Assembly: GCF_000520955.1 (NCBI RefSeq)
Contig: NZ_JACC01000007.1
Span: 157,913-221,912, forward strand
From: Aquimarina pacifica
Lineage (GTDB): Bacteria > Bacteroidota > Bacteroidia > Flavobacteriales > Flavobacteriaceae
Reading direction: 5' to 3'
Length of the DNA: 64,000 nt
Made by a program: the position numbers and the translations under genes. This document shows positions 37,530 through 47,316 of this stretch, one piece after another (position 1 is the stretch's first letter; each line of letters begins with the position of its first letter). A model generated the notes under the pieces. The model saw nothing but the letters and a program-made list of their open reading frames with translations, ran no database searches and was not told the DNA's origin.

Positions 37530-37993
37530 GAGGTGAGTTTATATAAATCAGGAATATCAATCCCCTGATCTTTGGCATGCATTGCAGCGGTATATCCGCG
37601 GTTATCTACTGCATTAATGTCAGCTCCACTTTTTATAAGTAGGGTCACCAAATCTAATTGACCAAAGGTAGCCGCATAAATAAGGGCTGTAGAATCATTA
37701 TAATTTTTAATATTTACATCTGCCCCAGATTTAATTAATAGCTCTGCTATGTCCATATATCCTTTAAAACAAACCCCCATTAGTGCAGTATTACCAGAAG
37801 TGTCTTGCGCATTGATAAAAGGCTCGTATTCTAACAAAAGTTTAGTGATATCGGTAAACCCATAATAAGTAGCGAGTAATAACGGTGTAGATCCTCTTTG
37901 GTCCTTGACATTAATAATTTCTGGATTCGATTTCAAAAAATCACCTACAGCTTCATAGTTCTCTGCTCGGATAGCGTTAAAAATAGTGTCCAT
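37526..37993 (-). CDS. Ankyrin-repeat protein downstream of katG
   Basis: This 155-residue cytoplasmic protein consists of about four ankyrin repeats with the typical signatures (GSTPLLLATYYGFTDITKLLL, GNTALMGVCFKGYMDIAELLIKSGADVN, STALIYAATFGQLDLVTLLIKSGADIN, GYTAAMHA). It lies 231 bp after katG on the same strand. Small ankyrin proteins next to catalase genes are known in Pseudomonas (ankB) and Campylobacter, where they support catalase activity, possibly by helping heme delivery. A similar role here is inferred from context. Confidence 0.88.
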   Translation of the reverse strand: MDTIFNAIRAENYEAVGDFLKSNPEIINVKDQRGSTPLLLATYYGFTDITKLLLEYEPFINAQDTSGNTALMGVCFKGYMDIAELLIKSGADVNIKNYNDSTALIYAATFGQLDLVTLLIKSGADINAVDNRGYTAAMHAKDQGIDIPDLYKLTS

Positions 37994-38172
37994 CAGTCAA
38001 TAATTTACCTCAGAAAAGCAGTTCATAAAAAATCGTAACTGCAAAATCTTATTAATTCGATTAATATATCAAAAAAAAACTCAAAAATGTTTCTTCGTTC
38101 TCACAAATTTATACATTCAATCTCTGGTTATAGGCATGCCTACATCAAAAAATGAACAAAACTTATAATATC

Positions 38173-38209
38173 AACCATAGGTGCTTACTATTGCAAATCA
38201 CCTATGGTT
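38173..38209 (-). terminator. Hairpin after katG (possible terminator)
   Basis: A perfect 11-bp stem (AACCATAGGTG 38173-38183 with CACCTATGGTT 38199-38209) lies 16 bp beyond the katG stop on the minus strand. No dense T-tract follows, so read-through into the ankyrin gene is possible. Confidence 0.5.
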
Positions 38210-38224
38210 CTTTTAGCACATAAT

Positions 38225-40902
<2,678 letters not shown>

Positions 40903-41664
40903 CTATGACAACTTTTCCTTCATTTTTTGTATTTCTTGTTCTATCATCTGCAACTTACCTGCTACCTCCTCATCCCCAAAGTCAGGAATACGGCGGTAAA
41001 AGGCATAACGAACACGCCAAAGTTCTTTGATATCAGCAAGAGCACATAAGATATCTTCAATATTTTTATGATCAGCTCTTAAGACTACATTATTTTTGGT
41101 AATGTATAATCTTCTAAAAATTAATTTTCCTTCAACAACCACAAAAACTAGCGTGCCTGTATTCAACTTTTTTATGATCCCTAGAGGTACTTTCTCTCCT
41201 ATAACTATATCCTTTGGATAAAACCCCTTGTCATGTGACGTCATTTCTAGATTACTGACTGTATAGCCTCTAAACTCTTTTTCTGGATTCACAGGGAGTT
41301 GTACTGTTGGTAGTGATTTAATAAACCCTTCTTTTGCATATGAGGAAATATACTCACTTGTTGTATTTTCTGTAATGCATGGTATTGTTGCAAATTCCTC
41401 TCTTTTTAGACCTTCGGTATATGTTGTAAGATCTCCTTTAAATTTTAGAAGCTCATTTACGGTAAGCTCATTGGTAAGCAAATCACCTATAGCTATGCTA
41501 AAATAATTAGCTATTTTAATTAATGTTTCAATCTTGGGCTCACTTCTACCTTCTTCATAAGCCCCTAGAGTTCCGCGTTTTAGATCAAATATCTCTGCAA
41601 AAGACTGTTGACTTAGTCCTTTAACACTTCGAATCTTTTTTATATTTTTTCCAAATAAAGACAT
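40903..41664 (-). CDS. XRE-family regulator with S24/LexA-like C-terminal domain lacking the catalytic dyad
   Basis: This 253-residue protein has an N-terminal helix-turn-helix (about residues 6-62: IRSVKGLSQQSFAEIFDLKRGTLGAYEEGRSEP in two parts) and a C-terminal domain resembling the S24 peptidase of CI/LexA repressors. At the expected nucleophile site the S-M pair is replaced (SNLEMTS), and no Lys stands at the usual dyad position (EGKLIFRRL), so self-cleavage is unlikely. It may instead respond to a ligand or partner. It ends with a helical, charged tail. It is transcribed away from the YbjN-PspA-flotillin genes, with palindromes in the shared 328-bp gap, suggesting autoregulation and control of that cluster. 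Confidence 0.82.
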   Translation of the reverse strand: MSLFGKNIKKIRSVKGLSQQSFAEIFDLKRGTLGAYEEGRSEPKIETLIKIANYFSIAIGDLLTNELTVNELLKFKGDLTTYTEGLKREEFATIPCITENTTSEYISSYAKEGFIKSLPTVQLPVNPEKEFRGYTVSNLEMTSHDKGFYPKDIVIGEKVPLGIIKKLNTGTLVFVVVEGKLIFRRLYITKNNVVLRADHKNIEDILCALADIKELWRVRYAFYRRIPDFGDEEVAGKLQMIEQEIQKMKEKLS

Positions 41665-41668
41665 TATT

Positions 41669-41755
41669 TTGCTAATTTTATTTGCAATATTAATTATTTA
41701 TTGTACTTTTACACTAACAATATTAGCTAATATCTTTCAGAAATGCTAATTTTAG
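41669..41755. promoter_or_regulatory. Putative XRE operators in the divergent promoter region
   Basis: The perfect 14-bp palindrome ATATTAGCTAATAT is at 41720-41733. The decamer GCTAATTTTA appears at 41671-41680 and again at 41745-41754, flanking the palindrome almost symmetrically. All share the TTAGC/GCTAA half-site. They lie just upstream of the XRE gene start, between the divergent genes. The rest of the 41665-41992 gap shows no gene. Confidence 0.5.
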
Positions 41756-41992
41756 TAGAAGTACTTCATAATATCTTTCAATGATCAAGAAGTAAAAGGG
41801 ACTTTACTAAAAATTTTAGCAGCTTACTTAATTATTAATTTAAATCATTCATACCCATGATTATCATTGTATATTATCTCGTTAATTTAGCATCAAATAT
41901 CATCGAAAAGTTATGCGACTTTTTGTAATATTGAAAATATAGTCGAACATTTAGGAATACATTACTAATTATCAATCAAAACTAACCATCCT

Positions 41993-42388
41993 ATGCAAGA
42001 TCATTTCCAAAAAGTGAAAGCATATTTGCTTCAACTGAATTATATTATTGTTCATGAAAATAAGGGAGAAGGCATACTCATGATTAGCAAAGAAAATGAG
42101 GGAATAAAAAATATGATTTTAGGTGTTGCCCCTCCTATTTTAATAATGGAGCAACATATTTTTAATATCAAAAATAAAAATGAAGAAGTCTATAGAAATT
42201 TACTTCAAAAGAATCGGGATATAGTACATGGTGCATTTGTACTTGACGAGACTGGCGAAAAAGTAATTTTTAGAGACACACTGCAGGTAGAGCATCTGGA
42301 TCTTAATGAATTAGAAGGGTCATTAAACTCTTTGGGACTATTATTAAGTGAGTATTCAGATCAAATTATAAATTATTCAAAATACTAA
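41993..42388 (+). CDS. YbjN-like protein (type III chaperone-like fold)
   Basis: This 131-residue protein has the YbjN/Tir-chaperone-like alpha/beta pattern: N-terminal helix (FQKVKAYLLQLNY), paired strands (GILMISKENEG, MILGVAPPILIMEQHIF), a helix (NEEVYRNLLQKNRDIVHG) and a further strand pair (AFVLDETGEKVIFRDT). It is cytoplasmic. It precedes pspA by only 5 bp, and YbjN-like genes often sit beside pspA or SPFH genes. The role is probably that of a chaperone or regulator within the module, which is inferred. Confidence 0.75.
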   Translation: MQDHFQKVKAYLLQLNYIIVHENKGEGILMISKENEGIKNMILGVAPPILIMEQHIFNIKNKNEEVYRNLLQKNRDIVHGAFVLDETGEKVIFRDTLQVEHLDLNELEGSLNSLGLLLSEYSDQIINYSKY

Positions 42389-42393
42389 ATACT

Positions 42394-43101
42394 ATGAACT
42401 TTTTTAGAAGATTATTCAAAATAGGAGAAGCAGAAGCAAATGCTGCAATTGATAAAATGGAAGACCCTATTAAGATGACAGAACAAGGTATTCGAGATAT
42501 GAAAATTGATCTTGAGAAAAGCTTAGAAGCACTAGCACAAGTAAAAGCATTAGCTATTCGTGCCAAAAATGACACCGAAGAATTTGCATCAAAAGCAGAG
42601 GATTATCAACAGAAAGCAATGCTAATTCTTAAAAAAGCTCAAAGCGGAGATATCGAGGTATCTGAAGCCGATCGATTAGCCAAAGAAGCATTAATAAAAA
42701 AAGAAGAAGCACTGCAACAACAAACACGTAGTAATGGAGAAACTCAAAAATTTGACACCTCTGTATCACAATTAGAAAAAAATGTACAGGAAATAAAACA
42801 AAATATTAGTAAGTGGGAAAATGAGCTCAAAACACTTAAAGCAAGAATCAAGGTTTCTGATGCTACAAAAAATGTAAATAAACAAATGGCAGAAATCGAT
42901 AGTTCTAGTACCGTATCTATGTTAGAACGTATGAAGGACAAAGTAAATCAAGAAGAAGCACTGGCAGAAGCATACGGAGATATAGCAAATGCTTCAAAAT
43001 CTATTGATGAAGAGTTAGACAAAGCAGTCGATATTACCGAAACTACTGCAGAGGATGATTTGGCAAAATTAAAAGAGCAGCTCGGTATAAAAAAGAAATA
43101 A
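42394..43101 (+). CDS. pspA: PspA/IM30 family envelope-stress protein
   Basis: This 235-residue protein is almost entirely helical and coiled coil, as expected for PspA/Vipp1/IM30, an ESCRT-III-like membrane-remodelling protein. The N-terminal amphipathic segment is MNFFRRLFKIGEAEANAAIDKM in character, followed by DPIKMTEQGIRDMKIDLEKSL and repeated heptads to about residue 200. It ends DDLAKLKEQLGIKKK. It sits between a YbjN-like gene and a YqiJ-like gene. The partner PspF/PspBC genes of enterobacteria are absent, so this belongs to the alternative PspA contexts with flotillin and AAA ATPase. Confidence 0.9.
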   Translation: MNFFRRLFKIGEAEANAAIDKMEDPIKMTEQGIRDMKIDLEKSLEALAQVKALAIRAKNDTEEFASKAEDYQQKAMLILKKAQSGDIEVSEADRLAKEALIKKEEALQQQTRSNGETQKFDTSVSQLEKNVQEIKQNISKWENELKTLKARIKVSDATKNVNKQMAEIDSSSTVSMLERMKDKVNQEEALAEAYGDIANASKSIDEELDKAVDITETTAEDDLAKLKEQLGIKKK

Positions 43102-43172
43102 TAATGTAACATTTTTTGATTTGAAGACATTAACGTAGTGTCGACCATTAGTAAACCTAAAATAACATACCA

Positions 43173-43871
43173 TTGAAAGAACTAATAGACATCGCATTTT
43201 CGCCTGTAAACGCATTTTTTACGATAATGTGTTTGATTCTTATACTATATTGGATTTTAACAATCCTTACTGGATTTGATTTGGACTTTTTTGATGTGGA
43301 TTTTGACGCATCGGCCGATTTTGATTTAGACATTGATGCAGATGCAGATCTTGAGAATTACAATCCGGATGTTGACCTGCCACAAAAAAGTGTGAATGCA
43401 GAAGTACAATCAGAAAGTATCGGAATTCAATTCTTACGGTATTTTAGTTTTGATGAACTCCCGCTAATGTTCATGCTTTCAATTATATTTTTCTCAATGT
43501 GGTTTATATCAATTAATGTAACTCATTCTTTTGGATGGCAAGCTCATTGGTTAGGCTTTATTCTATTAATTCCTAATCTGATTATATCTCTATTTATAGC
43601 CAAAATAGTGACCAAACCATTGGCAAAATTGTATAGAATGATTAATCATAAAGGAGAGGAGGAAATTGATTTCCTAGGAAGAAGATGTATTGTTAAATCC
43701 CCAGTATCAGGTGAAAAATTAGGACAAATTGAAGTTGTAATAAACGGAGACCCTATTCGTGTGCAGGCCAAAGGATTTAAAGGAGTAACTATTAGATCAG
43801 GAGAAGAAGCCCTTATCGTTAATGAGTCAAAAGACAAAAAATATTACCTAATAGAAAAGTTTCAATCATAA
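43173..43871 (+). CDS. YqiJ-like membrane protein with C-terminal OB-fold (NfeD-like partner of flotillin)
   Basis: The start is TTG at 43173 (232 residues); the next ATG would remove most of the first helix. Helix 1 (about 10-33) is followed by a strongly acidic loop (about 36-67, DFDVDFDASADFDLD in character), helices at about 92-112 and 120-145, and a soluble beta-rich OB-fold-like domain (about 160-232: DFLGRRCIVKSPVSGEKLGQ, VQAKGFKGVTIRSG). The OB-fold is the hallmark of NfeD/YqiJ proteins, which pair with SPFH proteins. The next gene is indeed a flotillin (23 bp). Confidence 0.85.
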   Translation: MKELIDIAFSPVNAFFTIMCLILILYWILTILTGFDLDFFDVDFDASADFDLDIDADADLENYNPDVDLPQKSVNAEVQSESIGIQFLRYFSFDELPLMFMLSIIFFSMWFISINVTHSFGWQAHWLGFILLIPNLIISLFIAKIVTKPLAKLYRMINHKGEEEIDFLGRRCIVKSPVSGEKLGQIEVVINGDPIRVQAKGFKGVTIRSGEEALIVNESKDKKYYLIEKFQS

Positions 43872-43894
43872 AAATCAACTAAACAACAATTCAT

Positions 43895-45985
43895 ATGTTA
43901 GAAAAATCATCATTAGTAGTTATGGTAGCCATCATTATAGTCTGTTTTGGATTATTGGTATGGATCATATCTATGTACAAAAAAATAATTCAAGGAAAAG
44001 TTCTAGTACGAACGGGTGCTGGCGGTACCAAAGTGTTTTTTAATGCTGGGTTAGTTGTACCCGTACTGCACAAAATGGAAATCATGGATATTTCTGTAAA
44101 AAAGCTTGAAATCGAAAGAACAGGTGTTAATGGTTTAATCTGTAAAGACAATATTAGAGCTGATATTAAAGTAGCTTTTTTTGTGAGGGTTAATAAATCA
44201 AAAGCTGATATTATTAACGTAGCTCAAACCATCGGTTGTGCCAGAGCCTCAGAAATTGACGTCTTGCGTAATTTATTTGATGCAAAATTCTCGGAAGCTC
44301 TAAAAACTGTTGGAAAAAAATTCGAATTTGTAGAATTATATGAAGCCCGACGCGAATTTAGAGACGAAATCGTGAATATTATCGGTACCGACCTTAATGG
44401 ATACATACTTGATGATTGCGCTATTGATGACTTAGAACAAACATCACTAAGTGTCATGAAACCTGATAATATTTTGGATGCGGAAGGGATCAAAAAAATC
44501 ACAGAATTGACCGCAGCACAAAATGTAAAATCTAATCTCATTAAGCGTGATGAGGAAAAAGTAATTCGAAAACAAGATGTAGAAGCTCGTGAGGCTATTC
44601 TCGAATTAGACAAGCAACTTGCAGAAAAAGAACAACAACAGCAAAGAGAAATTGCTAATATTAAAGCTCGCGAAGAAGCAGAAACATTAAAAGTTGCCGA
44701 AGAAGAACGATTAAAATCCGAAACTGCACGTATTGCGACAGAAGAAAAAGTAAAAGTTGCTGAAGAAAACATGCAACGTCAGATCATTGTAGCTGAGAAA
44801 AACAAACAGCGTACTAATGCTGTAGAAACCGAACGTGTAGAAAAAGACAGGATGTTAGAAGCTACTGAACGTGAGCGTATCGTTACACTAGCACAAATCG
44901 AAAAAGAAAAAGTCGTTGAAGTTGAGAAAAAGAATATTCAAGATGTGATTCGTGATCGTGTAACACTAGAAAAAGGAGTGGTTGAAGAGCAGGAAAACAT
45001 GAAGGATATCGAGGCTTTCAAAACTGCTGATCGAGAGAAACAAGTAAAAATCACCATTGCAGAAGCCAATGCACAAGAAGCATTGATTACCACAATTAAG
45101 GCTGCAGAAGCTCAAAAAGAAGCGGCAAAGCAAAAGGCAGAAGAAATTAATATCGAAGCACAAGCCCAAAAAGAAGCTAGTGAAAAAGAAGCTGAAGCCC
45201 GTAAAACACTCGCCGAAGCACAAGCCAAAGAAGAAGCAACATTAGGAATGTCTGAAGCGCAAGTAATGCACGCTAAAGCAGATGCACATGAACGTGAAGG
45301 ACTAGTAGAAGCAGCCATTATTGAAAAAAAGGCAAAAGCCGAAGCAGCAGGAATCGCAGCAAAAGCAGAAGCTCTCAAAGAAGAAGGAGTTGCCGAAGCA
45401 GAAGTGATCAAAGAAAAAGCACTTGCCAAAGCATTAGGTGACAAAGAAATCGCTCTTGCAGAAGCAGCAGGTATCGAAGAAAAAGCTGAAGCAATGAAAA
45501 AACTTGACGGTGTTGGTAAAGAACATGAAGAATTCAAACTACGTCTGGATAAAGAATTGCAAGTAGACCTTGCAGAAATTAACATTCAGAAGGAAATTGC
45601 TTTTGCTCAGGCTGATGTTATTGGTGCTGCACTTAAAGCTGCTAATATTGATATTGTTGGTGGTGAAACGATGTTCTTTGAACAAATTGTTGGTCAGATT
45701 ACCAAAGCAAAAGGGATCGATAGGCTGGTCAAACACTCTGATAATATTCAGGACGTAAAAGATGCTATCCTAGGTAGCGATGATGTAAAAGGAAATCTAT
45801 TAGAAAAAGTAAAGGATTTTGCTACTAAATATGGGATCTCCTCAGAAGACATCAAAAACCTTACGATAGCCAACCTATTAATGGACCTGAAACAAAAATC
45901 TTCTAGTCAAGAAGAGAATGACTTATTCAGTAACCTATTTAATCTAGCAAAAGGATTAGGATTGTCAGATAAAAAATTGAAATAA
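43895..45985 (+). CDS. Flotillin-like SPFH protein (YqiK type)
   Basis: This 696-residue protein has an N-terminal membrane helix (about 7-28) and an SPFH/band-7 domain (about 30-195: GGTKVFFNAGLVVPVLHKM, RADIKVAFFVRVNKS). A very long Ala/Glu/Lys-rich coiled coil (about 200-560) follows, with repeats such as EAQAKEEAT and KAEALKEEG, then a C-terminal flotillin end (about 565-696). Flotillins organise membrane microdomains and oligomerise on the inner membrane. Position 23 bp after the YqiJ-like gene reproduces the known yqiJ-yqiK pair. Immediately after the stop is a structured non-coding element. Confidence 0.9.
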   Translation: MLEKSSLVVMVAIIIVCFGLLVWIISMYKKIIQGKVLVRTGAGGTKVFFNAGLVVPVLHKMEIMDISVKKLEIERTGVNGLICKDNIRADIKVAFFVRVNKSKADIINVAQTIGCARASEIDVLRNLFDAKFSEALKTVGKKFEFVELYEARREFRDEIVNIIGTDLNGYILDDCAIDDLEQTSLSVMKPDNILDAEGIKKITELTAAQNVKSNLIKRDEEKVIRKQDVEAREAILELDKQLAEKEQQQQREIANIKAREEAETLKVAEEERLKSETARIATEEKVKVAEENMQRQIIVAEKNKQRTNAVETERVEKDRMLEATERERIVTLAQIEKEKVVEVEKKNIQDVIRDRVTLEKGVVEEQENMKDIEAFKTADREKQVKITIAEANAQEALITTIKAAEAQKEAAKQKAEEINIEAQAQKEASEKEAEARKTLAEAQAKEEATLGMSEAQVMHAKADAHEREGLVEAAIIEKKAKAEAAGIAAKAEALKEEGVAEAEVIKEKALAKALGDKEIALAEAAGIEEKAEAMKKLDGVGKEHEEFKLRLDKELQVDLAEINIQKEIAFAQADVIGAALKAANIDIVGGETMFFEQIVGQITKAKGIDRLVKHSDNIQDVKDAILGSDDVKGNLLEKVKDFATKYGISSEDIKNLTIANLLMDLKQKSSSQEENDLFSNLFNLAKGLGLSDKKLK

Positions 45986-46079
45986 TATTCATAAAACTCT
46001 CCTCCTTGTTGAAGGAGGAGAGTGAATCCGCCAATGATGAAAAAAGAGGTGATTAGAGCCTCGTAATACTTTATGAATA
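45986..46079 (+). ncRNA. Candidate three-way-junction RNA or palindromic repeat after the flotillin gene
   Basis: Beginning at the base after the flotillin stop, TATTCATAAA (45986-45995) pairs perfectly with TTTATGAATA (46070-46079). Inside it, a perfect 12-bp stem (45996-46007 with 46012-46023, loop GTTG) abuts the outer stem, and GAGG/CCTC (46046-46049 with 46059-46062) can form a third arm. It lacks a T-tract. It may be a processing or attenuation signal, a dispersed palindromic repeat, or a MITE-like remnant. Confidence 0.45.
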
Positions 46080-46109
46080 CAATCATAAATACATTTTTAG
46101 ACCCATAAA

Positions 46110-46160
46110 AGTCAATCCCTGAAAGTCTTGAACTCTCTTTGGGGTAGCGAGTGATTGACT
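46110..46160 (+). ncRNA. Second structured intergenic element
   Basis: AGTCAATC (46110-46117) pairs with GATTGACT (46153-46160); an inner CCC...AAAG segment can pair with CTTT-GGGG. It lies 38 bp before the next ATG and may be a leader of that gene. Only the pairing supports it. Confidence 0.3.
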
Positions 46161-46197
46161 AGATGGGATTTGTTTAACTTTTAATAACGGTTTAATT

Positions 46198-46470
46198 ATG
46201 GGAGGAGAAGGAGCAATGATGCAAGCTATTCATTCTTTAAGAAATAATAGCAGAAGAAACAAAAGAGAAGCTTTTAGTCATTTAAGTGGTGAATCAGATA
46301 GCGAAAGCCAAGGAATCAAGGTAGAACCTGTTTCTGAAGAGGTATTAAAGGAGATTAGAAATAAACTTAAAAAACAACGAAAAACAGATAAAATTATAAA
46401 TACAATATGTGTTATATCTGGAATAATTGCTCTTATATTTTTAATCTGGTTGAGCACACTATATTTCTAA
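46198..46470 (+). CDS. Small single-pass membrane protein (MGGEG type)
   Basis: This 90-residue protein begins MGGEGAMMQAIHSLRNNSRR, an N-terminus I know from a family of small Bacteroidetes proteins, sometimes misnamed as riboflavin synthase subunit. A basic, Ser-rich middle (NKREAFSHLSGESDSES) is followed by a helical linker (EVLKEIRNKLKKQRKTDK) and one C-terminal membrane helix (about 66-88). Topology with the N-terminus inside is likely. Function is unknown. Confidence 0.7.
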   Translation: MGGEGAMMQAIHSLRNNSRRNKREAFSHLSGESDSESQGIKVEPVSEEVLKEIRNKLKKQRKTDKIINTICVISGIIALIFLIWLSTLYF

Positions 46471-46523
46471 AATGCCCCTGGAGTTAGTTTTTGGACCCTA
46501 CTAATTAATAAATCAATATACTT

Positions 46524-46880
46524 ATGAACAAGAAATTTTTAGTATTGATCACAATTTTATGTTTTGGAGCTTTAGCATTTAATACATACACCAAAAAAGA
46601 AAACTTAATTAAAAGCGGAGAAAATAAAAAAGCTGTTATTGAAAAAATAACAACTAATAAATACGATAATGATTTATCACCCACAGTCGAGAATATTCAT
46701 ATCAAATACTCTTACACTATAGGTTTGAAAAAGTATGCAAAAACACAAGAGATTTCAAGACATGAGCACGACTTATATTTTTCTAAAACAGGAAAAATAG
46801 GTGATTCTATTGACATCACATATGACATTAATAATCCTGCTAACTCTATGATTACAAAGATTATTCAAACCCCAGATTAA
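46524..46880 (+). CDS. Small membrane-anchored protein, DUF3592-like
   Basis: This 118-residue protein has an N-terminal membrane helix or uncleaved signal (about 3-22: FLVLITILCFGALAFNTY). A small beta-rich domain follows, with AVIEKITTNKY, IHIKYSYTIGLKKYAKTQEI and GDSIDITYDINNPANSMI. This pattern resembles DUF3592-type domains, where G-D-x-I-x-I-x-Y-x-P-x-N-P is typical. Only the general resemblance is claimed. It lies 53 bp after the previous small membrane protein gene. Confidence 0.6.
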   Translation: MNKKFLVLITILCFGALAFNTYTKKENLIKSGENKKAVIEKITTNKYDNDLSPTVENIHIKYSYTIGLKKYAKTQEISRHEHDLYFSKTGKIGDSIDITYDINNPANSMITKIIQTPD

Positions 46881-46909
46881 TCTCACCTAAACTCTTTAAA
46901 ATTAATTTA

Positions 46910-47268
46910 ATGAAACAACACCATGTCTATATAGTCCAATGCAAAGACAATTCTTTTTATATAGGAATTACTACTAATCTTGAGCAAAGAATATATAAGC
47001 AAAGTAATGGTTTAAGTAAAAATGCACACACATTCAAAAGAAGACCTTTGATACTCAAAGAGCTTGAAACATTTACCGACTCTAAGCAAGTAATTAATAT
47101 TGAAAAACAGTTTAAAGGTTGGTGCAGAAGAAAAAAATCGACTTAAAAGAAAAAGGCTATGACAAATTAATTGAGTTTTCAAAAAGAAACATACTCAATG
47201 CAATACTTAAAATACAATTGATAAGTCTTCGTCAGGCTCGAACCGATAACACGCATTACCAATTTTAA
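46910..47268 (+). pseudogene. GIY-YIG endonuclease-like gene with C-terminal frameshift
   Basis: The intact part (46910-47146, 78 residues) is a UvrC/YhbQ-type GIY-YIG domain: HHVYIVQCKDNSFYIGITTNLEQRI, then FKRRPLILKELETF and IEKQFKGWCRRKK. After the W-x-R-x-K-K motif the frame ends early at 47146. One extra base in the A7 run at 47131-47137 would instead continue into IDLKEKGYDKLIEFSKRN, the usual end of this family, and on to a stop at 47268. So a one-base deletion has truncated the conserved tail, or the base is missing from the assembly. The nuclease core may still be functional. Confidence 0.7.
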
Positions 47269-47316
47269 GCTTGACCTGTTCTCAATACTAACTAAAAATG
47301 ATTTTTAGTAAAAACT

